Shown here: in pieces, positions 9,963 through 18,732 of the stretch
Layout of the letters: each line of letters starts with the position of its first letter
How positions within the stretch are numbered: position 1 is the first letter of the stretch
Assembly: GCA_026400375.1 (NCBI GenBank)
Contig: JAPLPG010000329.1
Span: 1-64,000, forward strand
Direction of reading: 5' to 3'
Origin: Novosphingobium sp.
Lineage (GTDB): Bacteria; Pseudomonadota; Alphaproteobacteria; Sphingomonadales; Sphingomonadaceae
Length of the DNA: 64,000 nt
Notes under the pieces: model-generated
What the model was told of the DNA's origin: nothing
What the model saw: the letters and a program-made list of their open reading frames with translations, nothing else
The model's database searches: none
Position numbers and translations under genes: made by a program

Positions 9963-11558
9963 ATGGCCCGCGCAGGCGCGCTGCCGTGGCTGTCCGGGCC
10001 GGGCATTGCCATCGGCATCCTGCTGATCTGCGCGCCTTTCGCGCTGGTCGATGTGCCGCCCCTGATCGACGTGCCGGGCCACATGGGCGCCGCCGCGATC
10101 GAAGCGGCCGGGCCGGGCAATCCGCTCGAACAGTATTTCACCTGGAAGTGGGTGTTCACGCTGAACATCGGCGGCGGCGTGCTGATGAAGGTGCTGGGCG
10201 CGCAGTTCGGCATCCTGGCTGCCGGGTGGTGGAGCACGGTGCTGGCCACCGGCCTGTTCGCCGGCGGCTGCCTGTGGACCATCCGCATGCTCAACCCCCG
10301 TGGCGGCCACGCGGCGGCATGGTCGCTTATGTTCGTGTTCAGCTTCCCGCTGCTGACCGGCTTCCTCAATTACATCCTCGCCACCGGCCTTGCGCTGACC
10401 GCCTTCGGTGCCTCGCTGTGGCTGGAAAAGAACCCGCGGGCGCGGGCCACGATGCTGATCATCGCGCAGCCGGTGGCGATGCTGTGCCATGCCATCGGCG
10501 GTCTGTTGCTGGCGCTGCTGGTGGGCGCGCACGCGCTGGGCCGGGCGCTGGACGAACTGCCTGCGGGCTGGCGCCTGCGCGATTTCACCAATCGCGAATG
10601 GTTGAAGACGCTCGACTGGAAGGCCATTGGCCTGCGCCTGTGGCAGGCCTGCTGGCCGCTGCTGGCCACGGTCATCACCATCGCCTTGTGGAAGGCGTTC
10701 TCGCCGCCGGTCAAGTCGATGAACATCTGGCGCTGGGACCAGAAGGCCTGGTCGTTCGTGCTGACGCTGCGCGATCAGTCCAAGCTGCTCGATTTCACCA
10801 CCTCGATCATCGCCGGCCTGCTGGTGCTGGTCGGCCCGTTCCTTGGCGCGAAGTGGCGCTGGCGGCAGGGCCTTCCGGCGCTTACCGTGTTCCTGCTGTT
10901 CCTCGCCATTCCCAGCGACATCAACGGATCGTCGTTCGTCGATATCCGCCTGCTGCCGGTGGCGGCGATGCTCGGCCTTGGCCTGCAGGACTGGAGCGGT
11001 GCGCGCCGTCCGGAATGGGCAAAGGCGGTCGCCTATCTGGGCATGGCGCTGCTCGCGGTGCGGCTTGCCGTCACGGCGTGGAGCTTCAACGACTACGCCG
11101 TCGATTACAACAAGCAGCTTTCGGCGCTGACGCATGTCGAACCGGGCAGCCGCGTGCTGGCCTTCGTCGAACATTCCTGCCTCGATGAATCGTGGCGCAA
11201 CACCCGCCGCGATCATCTGGCCAGCCTTGCCAGCCTCTATCGGCAGGCCTGGGTGAACGACAACTGGGCGGTGCCGGGCCTGCACATGGTCGTGCCGCGC
11301 TTCCGCCCGGGCCGCAATTTCACCGCCGATCCTTCGGAATTCGTGTGGTCGCGCCGCTGTGCCGGTGGCTGGCGGCGCAATGTCGACAGCGCGCTGAAGA
11401 CCGCCCCGATCGAGCGTGTCGATTTCGTCTGGCTGATCGATACCGGCCTGCCGCGCCGCGCCGATCCGCGCCTGCAGCTGGTCTGGCAGGAAGGCCGCAG
11501 CCTGCTGTTCAAGGTTCGCCGCCTGGGCGTTCCGGCGCGGGATGTGCCGGACCTGTGA
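9963..11558 (+). CDS. polytopic membrane protein of unknown function
   Basis: Long ORF from MARAGALPWLSGPGIAIGILLICAPF with many hydrophobic segments; TTG at 9915 is an alternative start. Confidence 0.75.
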   Translation: MARAGALPWLSGPGIAIGILLICAPFALVDVPPLIDVPGHMGAAAIEAAGPGNPLEQYFTWKWVFTLNIGGGVLMKVLGAQFGILAAGWWSTVLATGLFAGGCLWTIRMLNPRGGHAAAWSLMFVFSFPLLTGFLNYILATGLALTAFGASLWLEKNPRARATMLIIAQPVAMLCHAIGGLLLALLVGAHALGRALDELPAGWRLRDFTNREWLKTLDWKAIGLRLWQACWPLLATVITIALWKAFSPPVKSMNIWRWDQKAWSFVLTLRDQSKLLDFTTSIIAGLLVLVGPFLGAKWRWRQGLPALTVFLLFLAIPSDINGSSFVDIRLLPVAAMLGLGLQDWSGARRPEWAKAVAYLGMALLAVRLAVTAWSFNDYAVDYNKQLSALTHVEPGSRVLAFVEHSCLDESWRNTRRDHLASLASLYRQAWVNDNWAVPGLHMVVPRFRPGRNFTADPSEFVWSRRCAGGWRRNVDSALKTAPIERVDFVWLIDTGLPRRADPRLQLVWQEGRSLLFKVRRLGVPARDVPDL

Positions 11559-11669
11559 TCGGGTTCCGCCAATCCTGATCCGGCGCGCCTTGACGTAGCG
11601 GAAAAGTGCAGACACTGCGGACACCACACTCGTCCGACCAGTCACGGGCGTCCAGTCACGGGGATCTAC

Positions 11670-13934
11670 ATGACCGAGGAAAGCAACGTCCGCTTCACCG
11701 AGCGCGAGGCGCTTTTCTACCACAACACCATTCGCCCCGGTAAGATCGAGATCATCGCGTCCAAGCCGATGGCGACGCAGCGCGATCTCAGCCTTGCCTA
11801 TTCGCCGGGCGTGGCCGTGCCGGTGCGCGTGATCGCCGAAGACCCGGCGACCGCCTATGACTATACCGCCAAGGGCAATCTGGTGGCGGTGATCTCCAAT
11901 GGCACCGCCATCCTTGGCCTGGGCAATCTGGGCGCGCTGGCATCCAAGCCGGTGATGGAAGGCAAGGCGGTGCTGTTCAAGCGCTTTGCCGATGTCGATT
12001 CGATCGATATCGAACTGGCCACCGAAGATCCCGATGCCTTCATCGAAGCGGTGACGCTGATGGAGCCGACCTTCGGCGGCATCAACCTTGAAGACATCAA
12101 GGCGCCCGAATGCTTCATCATCGAACAGACGCTGAAAGAGCGGCTGAAGATTCCGGTGATGCACGATGACCAGCACGGCACCGCGATCATCTCCGCCGCG
12201 GGCCTGCTCAACGCCTGCCACCTGACCGGGCGCAAGCTGGAAGACGTCAAGGTTGTGGTCAATGGCGCCGGTGCGGCGGCAATTGCCTGCACCGCGCTGA
12301 TCAAGGCGATGGGCGTGCGCCACAACAACGTGATCATGTGTGATCGGTCGGGCGTGATCTATCGCGGCCGCGAATCGGGCATGGACCAGTGGAAGAGCGC
12401 GCACGCGGTCGATACCTCGGCCCGCAGCCTCGAAGATGCGCTCGATGGCGCGGACATTTTCCTCGGCCTTTCGGCGGCAGGCGCATTGCGGCCCGACTGG
12501 ATGGCCAAGATGGCGCCGCAGCCGATCATCTTTGCGATGGCCAACCCCGATCCGGAAATCACACCGCCAGATGCCAAGGCGGTGCGCCCCGATTGCATCG
12601 TCGCCACCGGGCGTTCGGACTATCCGAACCAGGTCAACAACGTGCTGGGTTTCCCGTTCATCTTCCGTGGCGCGCTGGACGTGCGGGCCACCACGATCAA
12701 CGAGGAAATGAAGATTGCCGCTGCCGAAGCCATCGCCAAGCTGGCGCGCGAACCGGTGCCGGAAGAAGTGGCCGCAGCTTATGGCATGAACCACACCTTC
12801 GGCCTCGACTACATCATCCCCGCCCCGTTCGACCCGCGCCTGATGGAGGTGGTGTCCTCTGCCGTGGCACAGGCGGCGATGGATTCGGGCGTGGCGCAAA
12901 AGCCGATCGAGGACATGGAGGCCTATCGCAACAGCCTCAAGGCGCGGCTGAACCCGACCACGTCGGTGCTGACCAACGTGTTTGCGCAGGCCAAGGCCAA
13001 TCCCAAGCGCGTGGTCTTTGCCGAAGCCGAAAACGAGGTGGTGCTGCGCGCCGCCATCCAGTTCCGCGATTTCGGCTATGGCACCCCGGTGCTGGTCGGC
13101 CGCACCCAGGCGGTGCTCGACCGGCTGATCGAACTTGGCGTCAGCAATCCCGATTCCTACGAGATCCACAACTCGCTGGTATCGCCGCTGGTGCCCGACA
13201 TGGTCACCTACCTGTACGACCGCCTGCAACGGCGCGGCTACATGGAGCGTGACGTCCGGCGCATGGTCAACCAGGACCGCAACGTCTTCGCCTCGCTGCT
13301 CGTCGCGCTGGGCCATGGCGATGCGCTGATCACCGGCATGACCCGCACCTTCGCGCAGTCGATCAAGGATGTGCGCCGCGTGCTCGATCCCAAGCCCGGG
13401 CACCTGCCGTTCGGCATCCACCTGATGGTGGCCAAGAACTACACCGTGTTCATCGCCGATACGACCGTGAACGAACGCCCCAGCGCCGAGGAACTGGCCC
13501 ACATCGCGCGTGAAACCGCCGCAGTTGCCCGCCGCATGGGCCACGAACCGCGCGTGGCGTTCATCTCCTACGCCACCTTCGGCAACCCCAACGGCCGCTT
13601 CCTCGAACCGATCCGCGGCGCGGTGTCGATCCTCGATGCCGATAATCCCGGGTTCGAATACGAAGGCGAACTGGCGCCCGATGCGGCGCTGAACCCGAAG
13701 GTCATGGCCAACTATCCGTTCAGCCGCCTGTCCGGCCCTGCCAACGTGCTGATCATGCCCGGCCTGCAATCGGCCAACATCTCGGCCAAGCTGCTGCGCG
13801 AACTGGCGGGCAATGCGGTGATCGGGCCAATGCTGATCGGCATGGAAAAGCCGGTCCAGATCGCCCCGATGACCTCGCTCGCGCCCGATATCCTGACGCT
13901 GGCCGTGCTGGCGGCAGCAGGGGTGGTCGGCTAA
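11670..13934 (+). CDS. maeB: NADP-dependent malic enzyme with C-terminal phosphotransacetylase-like domain
   Basis: LAYSPGVAVPVRVIAEDP, MHDDQHGTAIISAAGLLNAC, VNGAGAAAIACTALI, ATGRSDYPNQVNNVLGFPFIFRGALDVRA; C-terminal PTA-like half. Confidence 0.95.
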   Translation: MTEESNVRFTEREALFYHNTIRPGKIEIIASKPMATQRDLSLAYSPGVAVPVRVIAEDPATAYDYTAKGNLVAVISNGTAILGLGNLGALASKPVMEGKAVLFKRFADVDSIDIELATEDPDAFIEAVTLMEPTFGGINLEDIKAPECFIIEQTLKERLKIPVMHDDQHGTAIISAAGLLNACHLTGRKLEDVKVVVNGAGAAAIACTALIKAMGVRHNNVIMCDRSGVIYRGRESGMDQWKSAHAVDTSARSLEDALDGADIFLGLSAAGALRPDWMAKMAPQPIIFAMANPDPEITPPDAKAVRPDCIVATGRSDYPNQVNNVLGFPFIFRGALDVRATTINEEMKIAAAEAIAKLAREPVPEEVAAAYGMNHTFGLDYIIPAPFDPRLMEVVSSAVAQAAMDSGVAQKPIEDMEAYRNSLKARLNPTTSVLTNVFAQAKANPKRVVFAEAENEVVLRAAIQFRDFGYGTPVLVGRTQAVLDRLIELGVSNPDSYEIHNSLVSPLVPDMVTYLYDRLQRRGYMERDVRRMVNQDRNVFASLLVALGHGDALITGMTRTFAQSIKDVRRVLDPKPGHLPFGIHLMVAKNYTVFIADTTVNERPSAEELAHIARETAAVARRMGHEPRVAFISYATFGNPNGRFLEPIRGAVSILDADNPGFEYEGELAPDAALNPKVMANYPFSRLSGPANVLIMPGLQSANISAKLLRELAGNAVIGPMLIGMEKPVQIAPMTSLAPDILTLAVLAAAGVVG

Positions 13935-13948
13935 GGCCCACCCGCGGC

Positions 13949-14117
13949 CCCTCCCGCAAGCGGGAGGGGGCAGGACAACGCTTTTGCGCCCCCGCGAAGG
14001 GGGGGGCCTCGGCGTTCTAACGGAGCGGTTCAGTAAAACGCCTGAGGCCCCCGCCTTCCGGCAAAGCCGGAAGTTTATCCCGAGCTTGTCGAAGGGCGGG
14101 GGCGCAGCGGTTTAGGG
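13949..14117. repeat. composite intergenic palindromic repeats (CCCCTCCCGCAAGCGGGAGGGGG and neighbours)
   Basis: CCCCTCCCGCAAGCGGGAGGGGG, CTTCCGGCAAAGCCGGAAG and a half copy CGAGCTTGTCGAAGGGCGG between maeB and thiSG. Confidence 0.7.
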
Positions 14118-15131
14118 CTAGATCAACCCCGCCAGCGGGCTGCTGGGATCGGCGTACTTGCGCGTCTGCATCCGCCCGGCAAGATAGGCATCGCGCCCGG
14201 CCTGCACGGCCAGCTTCATCGCGCGGGCCATGCGGATCGGGTCGCGGGCCTCGGCAATCGCGGTGTTCATCAGCACGCCATCGCAGCCAAGCTCCATCGC
14301 CACGGCGGCTTCCGAAGCGGTGCCGACGCCGGCATCGACCAGCACCGGAACCTTGGCGCCTTCCACGATCAGGCGGATCGTCACGCGGTTCTGGATGCCA
14401 AGGCCCGATCCGATCGGCGCGCCCAGTGGCATCACCGCAACTGCGCCCGCGTCTTCAAGCTGCTTGGCTGCGATCGGATCGTCCACGCAATAGACCATCG
14501 GAAGAAAGCCTTCCTTGGCAAGCACTTCGGTGGCGCGGATGGTTTCGACCATGTTGGGATAGAGCGTCCGCGCCTCGCCCAGCACTTCCAGCTTCACCAG
14601 ATCCCAGCCGCCCGCCTCGCGCGCCAGGCGCAGCGTGCGGATCGCGTCTTCGGCGGTGAAGCAGCCCGCGGTGTTGGGCAGGTAGGTGATCTTCTTCGGG
14701 TCGATATAATCGGTCAGCATCGGCGCCTTGGGGTCCGACACGTTGACCCGGCGCACCGCCACGGTGACGATTTCCGCGCCCGAGGCTGCCACCGCCGCCG
14801 CGTTCTGTTCGAAGTCCTTGTATTTTCCGGTTCCCACGATCAGGCGCGAGGAGAAGGTGCGGCCAGCAACGGTCCAGGTATCTACTGGCCAGGTATCAGC
14901 GTTTGTATCCGTCACGTCAGTCTGTCCTCCACCCACGAAATGCACGATTTCCAGAACGTCGCCATCGGCGATCTGCACATCGGCCAGCGTCGAACGCGGG
15001 ACGATTTCGCCATTGCGCTCGACAGCGACCTTGGTGGGTTCAAGATCGAGACTGCGCACCAGATCGGCGATCGAGCCGGATGCTGCACGGCGCGGTTCGC
15101 CGTTCACGGTCAGGGATAGCATTGCGGTCAT
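14118..15131 (-). CDS. thiG: ThiS-ThiG fusion: sulfur carrier protein plus thiazole synthase
   Basis: N-terminal ThiS-like domain ending [10 protein letters not shown]-type ([11 protein letters not shown]), then [68 protein letters not shown]. Confidence 0.94.
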   Translation of the reverse strand: MTAMLSLTVNGEPRRAASGSIADLVRSLDLEPTKVAVERNGEIVPRSTLADVQIADGDVLEIVHFVGGGQTDVTDTNADTWPVDTWTVAGRTFSSRLIVGTGKYKDFEQNAAAVAASGAEIVTVAVRRVNVSDPKAPMLTDYIDPKKITYLPNTAGCFTAEDAIRTLRLAREAGGWDLVKLEVLGEARTLYPNMVETIRATEVLAKEGFLPMVYCVDDPIAAKQLEDAGAVAVMPLGAPIGSGLGIQNRVTIRLIVEGAKVPVLVDAGVGTASEAAVAMELGCDGVLMNTAIAEARDPIRMARAMKLAVQAGRDAYLAGRMQTRKYADPSSPLAGLI

Positions 15132-15174
15132 GGGGGACGCTTTAGCGATGCGTCAGAGCGGCGCAAGGCCGGGT

Positions 15175-15214
15175 TAGGTGCAGCCAGGTGCGTCTAGGTG
15201 CGTCTAGGTGCAGT
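15175..15214. repeat. 10-bp tandem repeat, about four units (TAGGTGCAGC/CAGGTGCGTC/TAGGTGCGTC/TAGGTGCAGT)
   Basis: Direct reading of TTAGGTGCAGCCAGGTGCGTCTAGGTGCGTCTAGGTGCAGTTCAGG. Confidence 0.85.
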
Positions 15215-15224
15215 TCAGGAATCT

Positions 15225-15331
15225 CCCCCTCTTCTTCAGAGGAGGGGGCCGGGGGGTGGTGATTTTTCGCACGTCGCGCTGTCTTCCGCACCACCCCCAA
15301 ACCCCCTCCTCTGAAGAAGAGGGGGCCTTCA
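15225..15331. repeat. long intergenic inverted repeat (CCCCCTCTTCTTCAGAGGAGGGGG family)
   Basis: TCTCCCCCTCTTCTTCAGAGGAGGGGGCCGGGGGGTGGT facing ACCACCCCCAAACCCCCTCCTCTGAAGAAGAGGGGG. Confidence 0.88.
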
Positions 15332-15336
15332 GGTCT

Positions 15337-15717
15337 TCAGGAATTGCAGGAGTTGGTGCGGATATTGATCACGTGCGCGATGGCGACCAGCACCACGCCA
15401 GCCACCGTCAGCATCACTTCCGCGCTGCCATGTCCCACCGCCACCGCCGCGCCCATCAGTGCCAGGCCGCTGCCGCCGATGGCCAGCGGCAGCATCCGCC
15501 CGTGCCGCAATGCGCCCAGGCCGATCGTGGCCGCGCCGATGGCAAGGGCAAAGGCAAGGCCCCAGCGGTGCCAATCGGGATCGAGCAGCACTCCGCCGCC
15601 AACGCCCAGGATTCCCACGAGAAAGACGCCCGCCACGCAGTGAATCAGGCACAGGCCCGAAAGGATCACGCCGAACCGGTCGAGCCGGGCGCGCAAGGTG
15701 GGGAAGGCATCGCTCAT
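15337..15717 (-). CDS. MerC domain-containing membrane protein
   Basis: MSDAFPTLRARLDRFGVILSGLCLIHCVAGVFLVGILGVGG: MerC-type CLIHC segment. Confidence 0.85.
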   Translation of the reverse strand: MSDAFPTLRARLDRFGVILSGLCLIHCVAGVFLVGILGVGGGVLLDPDWHRWGLAFALAIGAATIGLGALRHGRMLPLAIGGSGLALMGAAVAVGHGSAEVMLTVAGVVLVAIAHVINIRTNSCNS

Positions 15718-15731
15718 CTGCACCAGCATAT

Positions 15732-15748
15732 ATGTTATAGTGTAACAT
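15732..15748. promoter_or_regulatory. candidate Zur (Fur-family) operator ATGTTA-tagtg-TAACAT
   Basis: Perfect 6-bp inverted half-sites 15-31 bp upstream of the merC-like start; resembles published Zur-box pattern GTTATAnnATAAC. Confidence 0.5.
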
Positions 15749-15847
15749 GACGCAAGGTAGCCTGCCGAACAATTTTGCCCGAACGTCCGGGCGCGCGGCC
15801 CAACAATCCCCCTTGCGGTTTTGCGGGCTCGGGAGCAGGGCGGGGCC

Positions 15848-16936
15848 ATGTCCACACGCGCCGTCCCCACCGCCGCCCATCAGCCTCGCGCCCTCACAGA
15901 CCAGCGCAGCGATGCGCTCGCGCTGGTCCGCTGGCTGTTCGTCGTGGCGCTGATGGTGGTGATGATCGTGGCGGTGGGCGGCATCACCCGGCTGACCGAA
16001 TCGGGGGTTTCGATCACCGAATGGAAGCCGGTCACCGGCACGATCCCGCCGATCACCGATGCGCAGTGGCAGGCCGAATTCGCCGCCTATCAGGCCACGC
16101 CGCAATACCAGCTGGTCAACGGCCCGGCCGGCATGACGCTGGAATCGTACAAGTTCATCTTCTTCTGGGAATGGGTCCACCGCCTGATCGCGCGGACCAT
16201 CGGCCTGGTCTTCGCCGTGCCGCTGACCTGGTTCTGGATCAAGGGTCGCATCCCGGAGGGCTACAAGCCCCGCCTGCTGGCGCTGCTGGCGCTTGGCGCG
16301 CTGCAGGGCACGGTCGGCTGGTGGATGGTGAAGTCCGGCATCGTCAATGATGTGAAGGTCAGCCACTTCCGCCTTGCCGCGCACCTGCTGGTGGCGCTGG
16401 TCACGCTCGGCGGCCTCGTCTGGACCGCGCTTGACCTGATGGCGCTGGCCAGGGACCGGCCCCGCGCGCGGTTGCGCGGCTTGGGCCTGCTGGCCTTGGC
16501 AATGCTGCTGGTGCAGTTGTTCTACGGCGCGCTGGTGGCGGGAATGCGCGCCGGAACATCGGCGGGTGCGGGATGGTTCAGCGCCGATGCCTGGCCGCTG
16601 ATGCAGGGCAAGATCTACCCGGATGGCGTGGACTGGGCGCTGGGCCTGCCCCACGCCTTCCTGTCCGATCCGTTCCTGGTGCACTTCATCCACCGCTGGT
16701 GGGCTTGGGGCGTGGTGGCGGTGCTGGTGGTGCTGGCACGAAAGCTGCGCCGCGATCACCGCGTCGCCTCGGTGGTGCTGCACAGCGCCTTCGGCACGCA
16801 AGTGCTGCTGGGCATCCTGACGGTGTGGAGCGGCGTGGCGCTGTGGATTGCCGTGCTGCACCAGCTGGTCGGCGCGCTGCTGGTGGCAACGACGGTGTGG
16901 TGCGCGCATCTGCTGGGCAGCCGGCCGCGCACATGA
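15848..16936 (+). CDS. ctaA: heme A synthase (COX15/CtaA type)
   Basis: GGITRLTESGVSITEWKPVTGTIPPI, FIFFWEWVHRLIARTIGL, GALQGTVGWWMVKSG, VSHFRLAAHLLVAL. Confidence 0.95.
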   Translation: MSTRAVPTAAHQPRALTDQRSDALALVRWLFVVALMVVMIVAVGGITRLTESGVSITEWKPVTGTIPPITDAQWQAEFAAYQATPQYQLVNGPAGMTLESYKFIFFWEWVHRLIARTIGLVFAVPLTWFWIKGRIPEGYKPRLLALLALGALQGTVGWWMVKSGIVNDVKVSHFRLAAHLLVALVTLGGLVWTALDLMALARDRPRARLRGLGLLALAMLLVQLFYGALVAGMRAGTSAGAGWFSADAWPLMQGKIYPDGVDWALGLPHAFLSDPFLVHFIHRWWAWGVVAVLVVLARKLRRDHRVASVVLHSAFGTQVLLGILTVWSGVALWIAVLHQLVGALLVATTVWCAHLLGSRPRT

Positions 16937-18075
16937 CATTCGATGCGCCTGAGTTCCTGCGGGATCATTGGCAGAAGAAGCCGCTGCTGATCCGCAACTT
17001 CTGGGGCACGTGGAGCAATCCGCTGGAGCCGGACGAACTGGCCGGGCTGGCCTGCGAGGAAGGCATCGAATCGCGCCTTGTAAGGCAGACCGGGGGCGGC
17101 ATGGCGATGGAACACGGCCCCTTTGCCGAAGAGCGGTTCGGCACGCTGGGGGCCGAACCGTGGACGCTGCTGGTCAACGCGGTGGATCATCACGTGCCCG
17201 AGGTGAGCGCGCTGCTCGATACCTTCCGGTTCATTCCCAACTGGCGGATCGATGACGTGATGGTGAGCTACGCCGTCGATCAGGGCGGGGTGGGGCCACA
17301 TTTCGATCAGTATGACGTGTTCCTGATCCAGGGGCTCGGGCGGCGCAAGTGGCAGATCGGCGGCCTGTGCGATGAGGCGACCGCGTTGCTTCCGAACCCT
17401 GACCTGCGCCTGCTGGCAGATTTCGAACCGGTGGAAGAATGGATTCTGGAGCCGGGCGACGTGCTCTACGTGCCGCCGGGCGTTGCCCACAATGGCGTGG
17501 CCGTGGGCGATGATTGCATGACCTATTCGGTGGGCTTTCGCGCCCCTTCGCGCGACGAGCTGATGGTGCAATGGGCAGAGCACGTGGTGGAACAGGCCGA
17601 AGCCGACCACCGCTATGCCGACCCGGCGCTGACACTGCAGGACAACCCCGGCGAGATCACGGCGCAGGCGATTGACGCCCTGCACGCGCTGGTCACCGAA
17701 AAGCTGATGGACCGCAGCGCCTTTGCGCAGTGGTTCGGGCAATACAACAGCGCGCCGAAGAACCCGGAGATCGACTGGTCCCCGGAAGAGCGCATGACCG
17801 AAGCCGAGCTTCGCGCAATGGTGACCGGGCCAATGCCCTTGACTCGCAATCCCGCCAGCCGGTTTTCGTTCGTGCGGGAAGGTGCGGCGGGCGTCGTCCT
17901 GTTCGTCGACGGTCATTCGTTCGCCTGCGCGAGGGAATGTGCCATTCTTGCCGAACGCTTGTGTGCCTTCGCTGACATGAGGGTCACGTCTTCCGACGTG
18001 CAGCGGCAGGCTGTGGCCGCTCTGCTGGTTGCGCTGGTCAACCTGGGCTGCATAGAAATCGGTTCGGAAACCTAG
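16933..18075 (+). CDS. cupin / JmjC-type ribosomal oxygenase (YcfD/RoxA-like uL16 arginine hydroxylase family)
   Basis: DHWQKKPLLIRN, VGPHFDQYDVFLIQGLGRRKWQIG, EPGDVLYVPPGVAHNGVA; ATGA overlap with ctaA. Confidence 0.88.
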   Translation: MTFDAPEFLRDHWQKKPLLIRNFWGTWSNPLEPDELAGLACEEGIESRLVRQTGGGMAMEHGPFAEERFGTLGAEPWTLLVNAVDHHVPEVSALLDTFRFIPNWRIDDVMVSYAVDQGGVGPHFDQYDVFLIQGLGRRKWQIGGLCDEATALLPNPDLRLLADFEPVEEWILEPGDVLYVPPGVAHNGVAVGDDCMTYSVGFRAPSRDELMVQWAEHVVEQAEADHRYADPALTLQDNPGEITAQAIDALHALVTEKLMDRSAFAQWFGQYNSAPKNPEIDWSPEERMTEAELRAMVTGPMPLTRNPASRFSFVREGAAGVVLFVDGHSFACARECAILAERLCAFADMRVTSSDVQRQAVAALLVALVNLGCIEIGSET

Positions 18076-18095
18076 CCTGCTTTGCTGCCGTTGAA

Positions 18096-18119
18096 GTCAA
18101 GTGTCGCGCGACACTTGAC
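18096..18119. promoter_or_regulatory. 24-bp perfect palindrome GTCAAGTGTCGCGCGACACTTGAC, candidate HigA operator
   Basis: Exact self-complementarity; 30 bp upstream of the higB ATG. Confidence 0.75.
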
Positions 18120-18149
18120 GGTCGAGGCTTTTGATCTTACCTTCAAGGC

Positions 18150-18440
18150 ATGGAGATCGACAGCATCCGGCACAAGGGTCTCCGGCGCTACTTCCAGACC
18201 GGCGCTACGAAGGGCCTGGTCGGAGACGCCGACCGGCTCCGCAGGATGCTGGCGTTCATCGACGCCGCAGCCAGCCTTGATGAACTTGCGGTTCCGCCAA
18301 ACTTCGGGCTCCATGAACTGTCGGGCGACCGGAAGGGCACATGGTCGATGACAGTGACGCGCAACTGGCGGATGACGTTTGGCGTCAATGCGCAAGGCGC
18401 ACTGATCGATATGGATTTGGAGGACTATCATGGCGCTTAA
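18150..18440 (+). CDS. higB: HigB-like toxin (RelE/ParE fold)
   Basis: 96-aa MEIDSIRHKGLRRYFQTGATKGL...LHELSGDRKGTWSMTVTRNWRMTFGV...IDMDLEDYHGA. Confidence 0.9.
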   Translation: MEIDSIRHKGLRRYFQTGATKGLVGDADRLRRMLAFIDAAASLDELAVPPNFGLHELSGDRKGTWSMTVTRNWRMTFGVNAQGALIDMDLEDYHGA

Positions 18441-18732
18441 GATGCATCCTTCGCTCGCTGTCCATGTCGGCGACTGGTTGAAAAGCGAAATCGTCGATCC
18501 CGCAGGCATCAGCGTTACGGCCTTGGCCGAACACTTCGGCGTATCACGACAAGCGCTCAGCACCTTGCTCAACGGCAATGCGAGCCTTTCGGCCGACATG
18601 GCCATCCGCTTCGAGAAGGCGTTTGGCCTGAAGGCCGATACGCTGCTGCGAATGCAGACAACCTACGATCTGGCTCGGGCGCGCGAGCATGAAGACGACA
18701 TCAAGGTCGGGCGGTTTGCGCACGCGGCCTGA
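18430..18732 (+). CDS. higA: HigA-like antitoxin (XRE HTH)
   Basis: MHPSLAVHVGDWLKSEIVDPAGISVTALAEHFGVSRQALSTLLNGNASLSADMAIRFEKAFG; overlaps higB by 11 bp. Confidence 0.9.
   Translation: MALKMHPSLAVHVGDWLKSEIVDPAGISVTALAEHFGVSRQALSTLLNGNASLSADMAIRFEKAFGLKADTLLRMQTTYDLARAREHEDDIKVGRFAHAA

Noticed and set aside
7086-11558. 1490-aa ORF antisense to mutS
   Set aside because: Antisense shadow with His/Arg/Gln-rich composition; the real gene begins at about 9963.
9789-13769. N-terminal extension of the 2193-aa mutS ORF across maeB
   Set aside because: Shadow of maeB and the membrane protein on the opposite strand; MutS starts at 9788/9764.
14900-15220. TPP riboswitch upstream of thiSG
   Set aside because: No CTGAGA / ACCTGATCTGGATAATGCCAGCG-like core found on either strand.
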